Positions 54,854 to 64,000 of a DNA stretch of 64,000 nt are shown piece by piece. The notes beneath the pieces are model-generated. The model searched no databases and was not told the DNA's origin. It saw only the letters and a program-made list of their open reading frames with translations. The position numbers were made by a program, and so were the translations under genes. The number at the start of each line of letters is the position of its first letter. Positions within the stretch are counted from its first letter, which is position 1. Source of the DNA: Colwellia sp. MB02u-6. GTDB taxonomy: Bacteria > Pseudomonadota > Gammaproteobacteria > Enterobacterales > Alteromonadaceae. The DNA lies in assembly GCF_014077095.1 (NCBI RefSeq), contig NZ_JACGVG010000038.1, forward strand, positions 372,001 to 436,000. The letters are read 5' to 3'.

Positions 54854-56284
54854 TTATTTTTTACCTAATAAGGTGAAAATTTTCTTGGCAATGTCAGTAT
54901 TGTCTTGAAAACCTGAAAACATTTCACTGCCTTTACCAAAGGCAAATACAGGCACATCAATACCGGTATGAGTACCTGAAGGACTAATTGATCCCCAACC
55001 TGTATTGGTTTTTACATCAATAATTTTGGTGATAACATTAAATACAGACTGGTATGGTCTAGGCTTTCTTTTACTTTTCTTTACATCCGTAGCTAATAAT
55101 TTAAATTGCTTAACAATCTGGTGATCAGCAAGTTTAGCTTGTTGTAAATTTTCCATGTCTGTGGCTGTTATTTTAAATGATAGCAATTCACTCAGCTGTG
55201 TCAGAGATAATTCCTTATCGATAAACCGTTTTGCTATTGTTTCTGGTGACATGCTCATGCTGCGTAAAAATTCTGGCTTCCATAAATATTTACTGTTGAT
55301 ATTAGGGTTAGAACGTTCAGTTTTTTTGCCAATGCTTAAGCCACCCGTACTATGATCCGCTGTGATCACCACTAATGTATCTGGATGTTCTTTAACATAA
55401 GTTTCAAGGTATTCTAAAGTTTTAGCTAAATCGTCCATTTCATGCATAGCGGCGGCAATATCTCGAGCGTGTCCGCCATAATCAATTTGGCTACCTTCAA
55501 TTAACATGAAGAAGCCGTTATCATTTTCTAATTGCTTTGTTGCCGCTTGCGTCATCATTGATAAACGGTACTTGTTAGTATCATCCAAGGCCCAAGGTAA
55601 ACCAGTTTCAGCAAATAAACCTAGTACGGGTTTATTTGCTGGAATAGTGCTTATTTCACTATAGTTATCAATGTAGTGGAAACCTGATTGTATAAATTCA
55701 TCAACAATATTTCTATCTTCACGGATAAAATATTTCCAGCCACCACCAAAATATAAGTCGGCTTTGATGCCATCATCAATGTAACTGTCGGCAATAGCAT
55801 TGTAATTATAGCGATGAACATTATGAGCTAAATAAGCAGCAGGGGTGGCGTGATTAATTTGCAAGGTAAGCACAACACCGGTTCTTTTACCACTTTGTTT
55901 GGCATATTCCAAAACAGTTTCAACTGGCTGCTTGTTAACATTGACGCCGATAGCGCCATTATAGCTTTTAATACCGGTCGATAATGCGGTAGCGCTAGCC
56001 GCTGAGTCGGTAATGTAACCTGACTCAGCAGCTGGATAGGTACTGCTATTACCGACAAAGTGACGGTCAAAAACTGTTTGTTCTATTTCAGGTGTATTAG
56101 GATCGTCATGAAAATAGCGATAAGCACTGGTATATGCTGGGCCCATGCCATCACCAATAATCATAATGATATTTTTTGGGCTACTGGCTGCAATAGTGCT
56201 TGTTTTAGCATCATCAGATGCTTGTAGCTGACCACAAGACAAGATCATCAAGCTGGTTAATAAGGTTGGAATGAATTTTTTCAT
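54854..56284 (-). CDS. phoA: Secreted alkaline phosphatase
   Basis: The 476-residue protein has a signal peptide (residues 1-22, ending LQA) and the PhoA fold: MIIGDGMGPAY near the start, the nucleophile motif TDSAASATALSTG (Ser after TD), ITADHSTGG and TGIDVPVFAFGKG. Metal ligands follow the E. coli PhoA order. It removes phosphate from nucleotides and other monoesters in the periplasm. The ATG at 56284 is preferred to a GTG four codons earlier. It is the last gene of a minus-strand run behind the EEP-family gene (91-nt gap). Confidence 0.9.
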   Translation of the reverse strand: MKKFIPTLLTSLMILSCGQLQASDDAKTSTIAASSPKNIIMIIGDGMGPAYTSAYRYFHDDPNTPEIEQTVFDRHFVGNSSTYPAAESGYITDSAASATALSTGIKSYNGAIGVNVNKQPVETVLEYAKQSGKRTGVVLTLQINHATPAAYLAHNVHRYNYNAIADSYIDDGIKADLYFGGGWKYFIREDRNIVDEFIQSGFHYIDNYSEISTIPANKPVLGLFAETGLPWALDDTNKYRLSMMTQAATKQLENDNGFFMLIEGSQIDYGGHARDIAAAMHEMDDLAKTLEYLETYVKEHPDTLVVITADHSTGGLSIGKKTERSNPNINSKYLWKPEFLRSMSMSPETIAKRFIDKELSLTQLSELLSFKITATDMENLQQAKLADHQIVKQFKLLATDVKKSKRKPRPYQSVFNVITKIIDVKTNTGWGSISPSGTHTGIDVPVFAFGKGSEMFSGFQDNTDIAKKIFTLLGKK

Positions 56285-56375
56285 ATTGATTTCCACTAAA
56301 TATTATTGGTGAATATAACGGTTTAACTCTGTCGAATTTAACTGATTCGAATGTAACTCGGTTGATGTAGAACAG

Positions 56376-57590
56376 TTATTTATTAATTGGATTTTTAAAC
56401 GCCAGGTCCACCCAAACAAGTCGGTGATCTGACGAGGCAGCACGGTTTTTAATTAAACGAAACTCAGCTTCATTTTCTTTTGGCCAGAATATACCTGAGC
56501 CAAGTACATTAAATTGTGCTTTTGCAGGTAAAACATAATCGGCTCGCATGCCCCAAAATGCCGTGTGATATTTTGCATTTGCATTATTATTTCGCTGTAA
56601 CTTTCCACCTTCGCTATTAGGCTTGGCATCAATAATACGGGGATGATTGATTAAGCGCTCAATACCCGACTTTATTGCACTGCCCTCTATAGCATCGGCA
56701 TTTAAATCCCCTAATATAACAAAAGCTTTATCTTGAGCTAAACCACCAAAGTGCTTATTGTCATCATAAATATAACTGGCAGCACTCGGGGTTAGGTAAT
56801 CAGTCCAAAAACGTATTTCATCAAAGTTTCGTTTACCGTTTCTGTTTTCTGGCCCATCAAATACCGGTGGGGTTGGATGGCTAGCCAAAATGTGCACTTG
56901 ATTACCATTGACATTCAGTGGTATATCCCAATGAGATTTAGATGATAGTCTAAAATTACTCCAGGCTTGTTCATTATACCAAGGTGTTTTTGAGTCAGGA
57001 TTTACAGGTATTAAGGCGTTTGGCATATCGCGCCATTTGAACAGTTGAAATGTTCTAATTTCGTCTTCAACAATAGGATATTTAGATAACAATGCCATGG
57101 CGAAATGCCCTGAAAAAAGCCCATAACCATAGGCATCATTGGGTAATTTACCTACTTTGTTGTCATTATTTAAGTCATCACCAGAAGCAACACCGGTATT
57201 AGAGGGGCCTTGATAAAAATAGGGGTAGTTAACCGCAGCGTTACCTTGTTGACTTTTTGCTAAATAATCGCTTAAAAAGCGTTTTAGTGATTGATGTTTT
57301 GGGTCATTACCGTCAAATTCATTCAATAAAATAATATCAGGATTTACGCGTTGAATAATTTCAGCAATATTTTTAATTTGTTGATGATTATCTACTAACG
57401 CCAAGGCTAACTCATCTCCTTTGGGTTTTTGTTCTTTACCTAATGCTGAAGGTAAGTAATTTAATGCTTCCATGCTAACATTGAAAGTAGCAATGCGTAA
57501 GCTGGAGGTTGAATCATTTGACGTTTGTGACATAGCAATACCTGAATAGACTAACAACGTAGTTGTCACTAAATAGCTTAATACTCGCAT
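56376..57590 (-). CDS. Secreted endonuclease/exonuclease/phosphatase protein
   Basis: The 404-residue protein starts with a signal peptide (MRVLSYLVTTTLLVYSGIAMS) and has the EEP-fold residues in order: RIATFNVSME, LLNEFDG (metal-binding Glu), SHPTPPVFDG, LGDLNADA and SSDHRLVWVD (catalytic His). Such proteins hydrolyse nucleic acids or phosphomonoesters; the exact substrate is not defined. It is 8 nt downstream of the rutR-like gene and upstream of phoA, so the three form an operon. Confidence 0.8.
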   Translation of the reverse strand: MRVLSYLVTTTLLVYSGIAMSQTSNDSTSSLRIATFNVSMEALNYLPSALGKEQKPKGDELALALVDNHQQIKNIAEIIQRVNPDIILLNEFDGNDPKHQSLKRFLSDYLAKSQQGNAAVNYPYFYQGPSNTGVASGDDLNNDNKVGKLPNDAYGYGLFSGHFAMALLSKYPIVEDEIRTFQLFKWRDMPNALIPVNPDSKTPWYNEQAWSNFRLSSKSHWDIPLNVNGNQVHILASHPTPPVFDGPENRNGKRNFDEIRFWTDYLTPSAASYIYDDNKHFGGLAQDKAFVILGDLNADAIEGSAIKSGIERLINHPRIIDAKPNSEGGKLQRNNNANAKYHTAFWGMRADYVLPAKAQFNVLGSGIFWPKENEAEFRLIKNRAASSDHRLVWVDLAFKNPINK

Positions 57591-57598
57591 ATAAATTC

Positions 57599-58231
57599 CT
57601 ATTTTAGGCCGCAACCCCGTAATATAAAATCAGTTAAAAACTCGGTTACTTGGGTTATATCGTCTTCTTCGTAATCGGCACGATTCATAATAGTTAATAT
57701 TTGTTGTTCAAAATCAGCGTAATGTTGAGTTGAAGACCAAATTAAGAAAATAAGTTTTACCGGATCAACATTTTTCATTTCACCGCTATCGATCCATACT
57801 TGAAATACTTTAGCTTTTTCTCTTACCCATTGGCGTAAATAAGTGCGAGAAAATTCTTTTAAATGTAATGCCCCTTGTATGATTTCCATAGCATAAATTT
57901 TTGATGCCTGAGGGTGTTCAAAAGACATTTTTACTTTCGAAGCAATAAATTTTTCAATCGCTACAATAGGACCGTCGTTAATATCAAGTTCACCAATACC
58001 TTGATCCCAAGTATCTAAGGTTAACTGCAATACCGCATGATAAATATTTTCTTTATTTTTGAAATAATATAATACGTTTGCTTTAGGCAGATTCGCGCTA
58101 TCAGCAATAGATTGAACGGTAGCACCTTTAAAACCCTGGAGAATAAACTCTTTTTGGGCTGCCGCTAAAATCACAGCTTCACTTCGTGCCCGAATACTTC
58201 CTTGCTTTTCATTGCTGGTATTGTTGCTCAC
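57599..58231 (-). CDS. RutR-like TetR-family regulator
   Basis: The 210-residue regulator has a TetR helix-turn-helix (about 18-60; GFKGATVQSIADSANLPKANVLYYFKNKE) and a ligand domain with the string DPVKLIFLIWSSTQHYADF, which is close to E. coli RutR. RutR binds thymine or uracil and releases its operator. A RutR-type operator occurs just before cdd, and a weaker one before the TonB receptor. Start is GTG with GAAAGG upstream. Confidence 0.8.
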   Translation of the reverse strand: MSNNTSNEKQGSIRARSEAVILAAAQKEFILQGFKGATVQSIADSANLPKANVLYYFKNKENIYHAVLQLTLDTWDQGIGELDINDGPIVAIEKFIASKVKMSFEHPQASKIYAMEIIQGALHLKEFSRTYLRQWVREKAKVFQVWIDSGEMKNVDPVKLIFLIWSSTQHYADFEQQILTIMNRADYEEDDITQVTEFLTDFILRGCGLK

Positions 58232-58912
58232 GCGAATAACCTTTCTCTTTATATTTTTATATTCATTAACACTATTTTATTAGGTTAATATTACAGTTGT
58301 TAGCTTATGTTCAGCCGACAAAAAATTACTATGTTAGCTATTAACATCGTTAGCAACTTTACGGATTTAATGTGGTAGATATATCAATAAGTTCATGCTT
58401 ATGAGTTAAAAATTGGTCCGTTTAATTTAAATATACTGTTAAGACACTGTTGTAGTAAGTTTCGTCTTTTATCATCAGCATTTTTTGATATTTTTAAAAA
58501 ACTTTAACTATGGTTAATTTATCTAAATTAATACAGGCCTTTATTAACTTAACTAAAATCATACTTTATTTTATCTTGACCAAATGGTTTGTTTTTATCA
58601 TTTTTTGTTATAGTTAATCTTTATTAATGTAATTATAGTTATAAGCTATTTTTAGGCATGTTTTAAAATCACACATAGGTTGCTGTTATTTATAGTTTTA
58701 AGTTCATTAGCTTTGTTTTTCTGTTTTGTGAAGTTAAAAAATGTAAATGCACAGCAAGTACCCTGTAAAATATTGTAATGAAAATGTAAGAAAACTCTGT
58801 TTTAATTTCACCGAGATAGCATTAAAAAAATAATAAAGAGCTTCAAATTAGCTCAATAAAACTTACATAAAACATTTAATAAATAAAAACTTAACTTACA
58901 CCAAGGAATAAT
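58232..58912. other. Divergent regulatory region, rutR-like gene and TonB receptor
   Basis: No gene is visible in 680 AT-rich bases. A half-conserved RutR-type site lies at 58576-58591. The receptor leader is long (about 300 nt past that site). No cobalamin riboswitch was recognised. Confidence 0.5.
58576..58591. promoter_or_regulatory. Half-conserved RutR-type site
   Basis: TTGACCA-AA-TGGTTTG compared with TTGACCA-NN-TGGTCAA: the left half is complete and the right half keeps TGGT. It lies in the divergent region before the TonB receptor. Weaker than the site before cdd. Confidence 0.45.
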
Positions 58913-61900
58913 ATGATGAAAACTCATCGTCTCTCACGGATTACTGGCGCAATTGTACTTGCGTTTGGATTGTCAACATCGGCCATGGCTGATGATACGT
59001 CATCGTCAATTCGCGGTAACATTCTAACCAACAATGGCAGTGTTGTTACCGATGCTACTATTACTATTGTTCACGAACCTTCAGGTACTCGTAAAACTTT
59101 AAAAGTTAACAACACGGGTAATTTTTCTGCACAAGGTTTACGTGTTGGTGGTCCATACACGGTCACGATCGACTCTGATATCTATGCAGACAAAACACTT
59201 AAAGGCATTTACATTACTTTAGGTGATGTATTTCGAATCAGTGAAGTATTAGAAGATACTAATATTGAGCGTATTGCTGTAACTGGTTCTTCAACATTTT
59301 TTGACCCGTCTAAAGGCTCATCAAGTGTTTTTAGTGGTGATGCTTTAACTAAATCAGCAGCATTTAACCGTGATTTAAAAGACATTGTTCGACAAAATCC
59401 AATGGCCGTTGTTAGTAATGATGGCAATACCTTATCTCTAGCAGGTAGTAACCCTAAATATAACAGTTTAGCGGTTGATGGTGTGAACCTTAACGATGAC
59501 TTTGGTTTAGCAGGTAACGGTTACCCAACAGAACGTTCACCGATTGCTTTTGATTCAATTGCTCAAATCAGTGTTGCTATCGCGCCATTTACAGCCAAAG
59601 AAGGTGGTTTTTCTGGTGGTAAAGTTAGCGTAGTGACTAAATCGGGTACTAACGAGTTTCATGGTTCTATGTTTATTGAGCAAGCTAAAGATGCTTGGGC
59701 AGGGACACCTGAAACAGATGATGGCGATAAAATTGATTTAAAATTTGATGAAGAGACTTGGGGTGCAACTTTTGGCGGTCCTATTATTAAAGACAAACTC
59801 TTCTTTTTCGCGTCATACGAAACTTTTGAATCACCCAGTGCGGTAGACAAAGGCCCGTCAGATTCAAATGTAGCCAACAAAGTTAGCCAAGTGTCGCAAG
59901 CAGAAGTTGATCGCGTGGTCAATATTGCTCAAGATAAATATGGTTATGATGCCGGTAGTTGGGATAACTCTATTCCACTAGAAGATGAAAAATATTCATT
60001 GAAGTTAGATTGGAATATTAATGAAGATCATCGTGCGACTTTTACCTATGCTCATGGCTCTAGTAATAGCGCCGGTAATCAGGGTGGTGGTAGATCGGAT
60101 GACTTGTATCTATCTTCTCATTGGTATAATCGCTCTAACGAGTTTGACACTTATGTTGCTCAAGTATTTTCAAACTGGAATCAAGACTTTTCAACAGAAG
60201 TTAAGGTCTCGAAAAAAGAATCTATTAACGGTCAAGTATCACTAGGTGGCTATGAATTTGGTGAAGTTAAAATTGACACCGTTAATGGTGGCGAAATTAT
60301 GTTGGGTGCTGATGACAGCCGCCACGCAAACCAGTTAACCAATGAGACCTTACAAGTTCGTATCAGTGGTGATTATTTGTATGAAGATCATGCGATTTCA
60401 TTTGGTTGGGAATACGAAAAAGTAGATGTTTATAATGTCTTTATGCAACACTTTCTAGGTTCTTGGTATTTCGATAGTATTGATGATTTTGAAGCGGGTA
60501 AAGCTGACTGGTTTGAATACCAAAATAACCCAAGTTTAACTCGTGATGATGCCGCCGCTGAATTTGCGCTTGAAAAGCACGCTTTTTATATTGAAGATAG
60601 TTGGGATGTAAACGATTCACTTAACGTAACTTATGGTTTACGTTATGAATCAACGGTCAATGATGAGGCACCAAACTTTAATGAAAGCTTCTTCGATCGC
60701 TATGCTTATGCAAATAATGAAAACCTTGACGGTTTAGACATCATTTTACCACGTTTTGGCTTTACTTGGAGCGCAACTGATGAGTTGACTATCCGTGGTG
60801 GGGCTGGTCTATTTAGTGGTGGCCGTCCAAATGTATTCATCTCAAATGCGTTCAGTAATGACGGTTCTAGAATTGCGTTATACCGTAGTTTTGGCGATGA
60901 CATTGCAGCAAATACATTCTTACAAGATGCCGATCCAAGCGGTATTCCGCAGCACGCACAAGATCAAATTGCACAATCTGAATTAGGTGGACCAAACTCT
61001 AACATTGATGCAATTGATCCAAATTTTGAAATACCTACTACGTGGCAATATAGTTTAGCCGCAGATTATGTTGCTAATCTGAGTGACATAGGTTTAGGTA
61101 ATGATTGGCGTATTAGTGGTGAAATACTTTACAAAGACATTCAAAAAGATATGGCTTGGTCTGATCTTTCGCGCACATTAGATACCTCAAAAGGTAATAA
61201 TGGTTTAACTGTTGAAGGTCGTCCGATTTACACTTTTGCCAACCCTGAGAGAGATGCCCGTGATGTATTATTAACCAATACGTCTGGTGGTCATACGATA
61301 ATTGAAACACTGAGTATTGCCAAGAACTGGCAGAGTGGCATTAAAGCTAACTTTTCATATACCCATTCAACCATTCGCAACCGTGTAGATGCCACAGGCA
61401 CTTCGTCAAACACGGCATATAACTTTAACCCAGTAGTTGATCCTGAGCATCCTGGTATAGGTACATCAGCATATCAAGTTAAACATCGTTTAACGTTTAA
61501 CCTTTCATATAATACTGAAATGTTTGAAGGTTATAACACTGGTATGCACATGTTTTGGGAGCGTAAATCAGGTAGACCATTTAGTTACTTGCTAGGTTAT
61601 AACAACCGTGACGGTTTATCAGGTAATTTAGACCTTACTACCGCTAATTTGCCCTATATTCCAACTGGCGCGAGTGACGGTGCGGTCGATTTTGATAATG
61701 GCTTAAGCTACGACGAAATTATGGCCGAGTTAGCAACAGCGGGTATTAGCTCTAATGGTGGTTATCTTGACAAAAATGCTTATACAGCGCCTTGGACAAC
61801 GACGATGGATTTACGCTTTGAGCAAGAAATCCCAGGTTTCTTAGCTGGGCATAAAGGTTTGTTCTATGTTGATATTAAAAACGCATTAGCTATTTTTGAT

Positions 61901-62089
61901 GAAGGTGCTGCACGCGTTTACCAATTACCATATGGTCAATCTGCAACAGAATTACTCGATTACAGCATTAATGATGCCGGTCAATACGTGTACGAAAGTG
62001 CAAATATTTCTGCAGGAGAAACGCCTGCTAGATTCCAAGATCGTGAGTCTGCATGGTCTATGAAGATTGGTGTTAAATATACTTTCTAA
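58913..62089 (+). CDS. Oar-like TonB-dependent receptor
   Basis: The 1058-residue protein has a signal peptide (to about residue 26, ending AMA), a CarboxypepD regulatory-like domain (about 30-105; IRGNILTNNGSVVTDATITI), a plug domain (IERIAVTGSS... SLAGSNPKYNSLAVDGVNLNDDF) and a long barrel ending in the aromatic MKIGVKYTF. This is the Oar-like TonB-receptor layout used to take up large substrates. Its ligand is unknown, but the divergent operon encodes nucleic-acid and phosphate-ester enzymes. Ribosome site AAGGA precedes the ATG. Confidence 0.88.
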   Translation: MMKTHRLSRITGAIVLAFGLSTSAMADDTSSSIRGNILTNNGSVVTDATITIVHEPSGTRKTLKVNNTGNFSAQGLRVGGPYTVTIDSDIYADKTLKGIYITLGDVFRISEVLEDTNIERIAVTGSSTFFDPSKGSSSVFSGDALTKSAAFNRDLKDIVRQNPMAVVSNDGNTLSLAGSNPKYNSLAVDGVNLNDDFGLAGNGYPTERSPIAFDSIAQISVAIAPFTAKEGGFSGGKVSVVTKSGTNEFHGSMFIEQAKDAWAGTPETDDGDKIDLKFDEETWGATFGGPIIKDKLFFFASYETFESPSAVDKGPSDSNVANKVSQVSQAEVDRVVNIAQDKYGYDAGSWDNSIPLEDEKYSLKLDWNINEDHRATFTYAHGSSNSAGNQGGGRSDDLYLSSHWYNRSNEFDTYVAQVFSNWNQDFSTEVKVSKKESINGQVSLGGYEFGEVKIDTVNGGEIMLGADDSRHANQLTNETLQVRISGDYLYEDHAISFGWEYEKVDVYNVFMQHFLGSWYFDSIDDFEAGKADWFEYQNNPSLTRDDAAAEFALEKHAFYIEDSWDVNDSLNVTYGLRYESTVNDEAPNFNESFFDRYAYANNENLDGLDIILPRFGFTWSATDELTIRGGAGLFSGGRPNVFISNAFSNDGSRIALYRSFGDDIAANTFLQDADPSGIPQHAQDQIAQSELGGPNSNIDAIDPNFEIPTTWQYSLAADYVANLSDIGLGNDWRISGEILYKDIQKDMAWSDLSRTLDTSKGNNGLTVEGRPIYTFANPERDARDVLLTNTSGGHTIIETLSIAKNWQSGIKANFSYTHSTIRNRVDATGTSSNTAYNFNPVVDPEHPGIGTSAYQVKHRLTFNLSYNTEMFEGYNTGMHMFWERKSGRPFSYLLGYNNRDGLSGNLDLTTANLPYIPTGASDGAVDFDNGLSYDEIMAELATAGISSNGGYLDKNAYTAPWTTTMDLRFEQEIPGFLAGHKGLFYVDIKNALAIFDEGAARVYQLPYGQSATELLDYSINDAGQYVYESANISAGETPARFQDRESAWSMKIGVKYTF

Positions 62090-62110
62090 TTATTCATAAA
62101 CCTTATTAAC

Positions 62111-62140
62111 AAAGCCAGCAGTAATGTTGGCTTTTTTTTT
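62111..62140 (+). terminator. Terminator after the TonB receptor
   Basis: A 10-bp stem (aaagccagca/tgttggcttt, one G-U pair) with a short loop and a long T-run ends the receptor transcript 22 nt after its stop. Confidence 0.88.
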
Positions 62141-62264
62141 ATCTTTTAATCTACCGTTAAATAGCGTGCTATAAATAAGTTGATTACCATACGCTGTAAT
62201 AGATTTTATTTAACGCTTTTTTCAGTTGCATTTTTACTACTGATTTACTACGATAGAATATAAG

Positions 62265-62280
62265 TTGACCACTTGGTCAG
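62265..62280. promoter_or_regulatory. RutR-type operator before cdd
   Basis: TTGACCA-CT-TGGTCAG matches the RutR consensus TTGACCA-NN-TGGTCAA at all but the last base. It lies 16 nt before the cdd start and follows a possible -10 (TAGAAT, 62254-62259), so binding would block transcription of cdd-deoA. Confidence 0.75.
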
Positions 62281-62295
62281 ATAAAGGCTTTTATA

Positions 62296-62715
62296 ATGTC
62301 AAATATTGAAGATAATGTAATATCACGATTAGTTAATGCCGCGCAAGCGGGCTTTGAAAACGCCTATGCACCCTATAGTAACTTTCATGTTGGTGCGGCA
62401 GCGTTAACAGCGAGCGGTAAAATAGTCAAAGGCTGCAATGTAGAGAATGCTTCTTACGGCCTAACCGTTTGTGCTGAACGTAATTGTTTAGCACAAGGGG
62501 TTATTTCAGGTGAACAAGCATTTTCAGCCATCGTCATTTATACTAATCAAGAAAAATTAACGCCACCTTGTGGTGCTTGTCGACAGGTTATTGTTGAATT
62601 CTTAGCGCCTGATGCACTTGTTATGGCGGTTAATCACAACAATGATAAAAAGCAATGGACAGTTAATGAATTATTACCTGATGCTTTTACGCCGAAAGAT
62701 TTACTGGAAAAATAA
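62296..62715 (+). CDS. cdd: Cytidine deaminase
   Basis: The 139-residue tetramer-type enzyme has the zinc ligands and proton donor: Cys59 with Glu61 (VCAERN) and Cys92/Cys95 (PPCGACRQV). It converts cytidine or deoxycytidine to uridine or deoxyuridine. It is 12 nt upstream of deoA and sits behind a RutR-type operator. Confidence 0.95.
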   Translation: MSNIEDNVISRLVNAAQAGFENAYAPYSNFHVGAAALTASGKIVKGCNVENASYGLTVCAERNCLAQGVISGEQAFSAIVIYTNQEKLTPPCGACRQVIVEFLAPDALVMAVNHNNDKKQWTVNELLPDAFTPKDLLEK

Positions 62716-62727
62716 GGATTTTAGTTC

Positions 62728-64000
62728 ATGTTATTACCGCAAGAAATAATTCGTACCAAACGTGATGGTGGTTCACTCTCCCAAGCACAAATTCAAAGCT
62801 TTGTTGATGGTTTAGTTACCTTAAATTTTAATGATGCTCAAGCTGGCTCAATGGCCATGGCTATTTTTCAAAAAGGCATGCAAACCCGTGAGATTATCGA
62901 CTTTACTATGGCGATGAAAAATTCAGGTGATGTGTTGTCATGGCCAGAGTTAGAGGGCCCAGTGGTTGATAAACATTCAACCGGTGGTGTTGGCGACAAG
63001 GTCAGCTTTATGTTAGCTGCCATTGTGGCCGCTTGTGGTGCTTATGTTCCTATGATTGCAGGGCGTGGTTTGGGCCACACCGGTGGAACAGCAGATAAAC
63101 TAGAAAGTATCGCCGGTTTTAATGTTCAACCCAGTATTGCTGAATTTAAAGCGATTGTAAAAGATTTGGGTATGGCGATTATTTCTCAAACGGATAATTT
63201 AGCGCCTGCCGATAAACGCTTATATGGCATACGCGACATTACTGCCACAGTAGAATCTATACCTCTGATCACTGCATCTATATTGTCAAAAAAATTGGCA
63301 GCAGGGCTTGATACTTTAGTCATGGACGTCAAAGTCGGTAATGGCGCAATGATGGCAAATATTGCTGATGCTAATGCGCTAGCGCAAAGTATTGTTAATG
63401 TGGCTAATGGCGCCGGTGTACCGACACAAGCTATTATCACTGATATGAACCAAGTGTTAGGTGCAACCGCGGGTAATGCCTTGGAAATGGCCGAAACGGT
63501 TAAATATTTAACTGGCTCGCTGCGTGAACCTCGTTTGCACGCTGTGGTGGTTGCATTAGCTAAAGCTATGTTAGTTAGTGCAAAAGTGGTGGATAATGAA
63601 GATGCCGCATTAGTAAAAATTAATCATGCACTAGCCTCTGGCGCTGCAGCTGAAGTATTCAGTAAAATGATCCATGCTTTGGGTGGCCCAAGTGATTTTG
63701 TGGAAGATCCTTGGCGTTCAATGCAACGCGCCGCATGTATTAAGGATGTTATTGCACTAGATCACGGTTATATTAATGGTATGCAAACCCGTGATATTGG
63801 CTTGGCTGTGGTGGGCTTAAAAGGTGGACGCACAGCAAATGGTCAGCAAATTGACCATAGTGTTGGTTTTGACAGAGTATTACCCATCGGCACCTTAGTT
63901 AACCGCGGTGATGTGGTAGCTCGAGTGCATGCTAGAGATGAAAGCGCTGCACTACTAGCTAGTCTACAGTATCAAGGGGCTTTAATTATTGATGACAAGC
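62728..64000 (+). CDS. deoA: Thymidine phosphorylase, cut by the window edge
   Basis: The frame from ATG 62728 reaches the end of the window with no stop (424 codons of an expected 440 or so). It starts MLLPQEIIRTKRDGGSLS and has the class II nucleoside phosphorylase motifs: DKHSTGGVGDK (phosphate site), AGRGLGHTGGTADKLES and VMDVKVGNGAMM. It phosphorolyses thymidine to thymine and deoxyribose-1-phosphate, so thymine, the ligand of RutR, is a product. GGATTTTAG precedes the ATG. Confidence 0.95.
   Translation, partial: MLLPQEIIRTKRDGGSLSQAQIQSFVDGLVTLNFNDAQAGSMAMAIFQKGMQTREIIDFTMAMKNSGDVLSWPELEGPVVDKHSTGGVGDKVSFMLAAIVAACGAYVPMIAGRGLGHTGGTADKLESIAGFNVQPSIAEFKAIVKDLGMAIISQTDNLAPADKRLYGIRDITATVESIPLITASILSKKLAAGLDTLVMDVKVGNGAMMANIADANALAQSIVNVANGAGVPTQAIITDMNQVLGATAGNALEMAETVKYLTGSLREPRLHAVVVALAKAMLVSAKVVDNEDAALVKINHALASGAAAEVFSKMIHALGGPSDFVEDPWRSMQRAACIKDVIALDHGYINGMQTRDIGLAVVGLKGGRTANGQQIDHSVGFDRVLPIGTLVNRGDVVARVHARDESAALLASLQYQGALIIDDK

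Noticed and set aside
58232-58912. Cobalamin riboswitch before the TonB receptor
   Set aside because: The long leader invited a check, but no B12-box-like sequence or expected helices were seen. The AT-rich composition argues against it.

Overview
The window looks like a chromosome segment of a low-GC marine gammaproteobacterium of the Colwelliaceae/Alteromonadales type (Colwellia or Thalassotalea-like). This rests on the AT-rich sequence, the protein families (VC2046/SO_2500-type protein, DUF2897-type small membrane protein, YfbV, Oar-like TonB receptor) and gene orders that partly follow E. coli and Shewanella. I see no rRNA, tRNA or CRISPR array. The assignment is inference from family knowledge; no search was run.

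Layout. 0.3-6 kb: envelope and housekeeping genes (DUF2069, ArsC-like, BepA, TusA-like, PerM, CobA). 6-13 kb: gcvR-bcp, a CDGSH iron-sulfur protein, bamC without its usual partner dapA, and an ACT protein-yffB-dapE-M15 peptidase run. 13-21 kb: yfbV, rlmA, xthA, a dead IS3 orfA, an MFS exporter, an RstA/RstB-type two-component system and a YchJ protein. 21-27 kb: a SulA-like SOS inhibitor under a clear LexA box, then a tightly overlapped operon of a QseB/QseC-type system, a cupredoxin, a degenerate FTR1-like permease, a beta-barrel protein and a DUF1461/Lit-like protein. 27-36 kb: YciI, an M24 peptidase, a hydrolase-OsmC fusion, a CoA-transferase and a UspE-like protein. 33.6-37.4 kb: three divalent-cation genes (DUF21/CNNM, MgtE, CorA). 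37.5-42.2 kb: dinG and polB, divergent around one LexA box. 42.6-47.1 kb: metC, unusual hairpins, a DamX-like SPOR protein, a MITE-like element, recX and a CBS protein.

47.3-54.4 kb is an accessory island. It contains nested, decayed IS3-family elements, a two-gene cargo (an unrecognised 500-residue protein plus a CgeB-like glycosyltransferase with a helical tail), a frameshifted RAYT-type Y1 transposase and a frameshifted small membrane protein. The cargo pair is the best candidate for an undescribed system.

54.8-64 kb reads as a nucleic-acid scavenging locus. A minus-strand rutR-like operon with a secreted endonuclease/phosphatase-family protein and an alkaline phosphatase diverges from an Oar-like TonB receptor, followed by cdd and deoA (deoA runs off the window). 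A near-perfect RutR-type operator lies just before cdd and a half-conserved one before the receptor, which suggests one pyrimidine-responsive regulon for DNA/nucleotide uptake and salvage.
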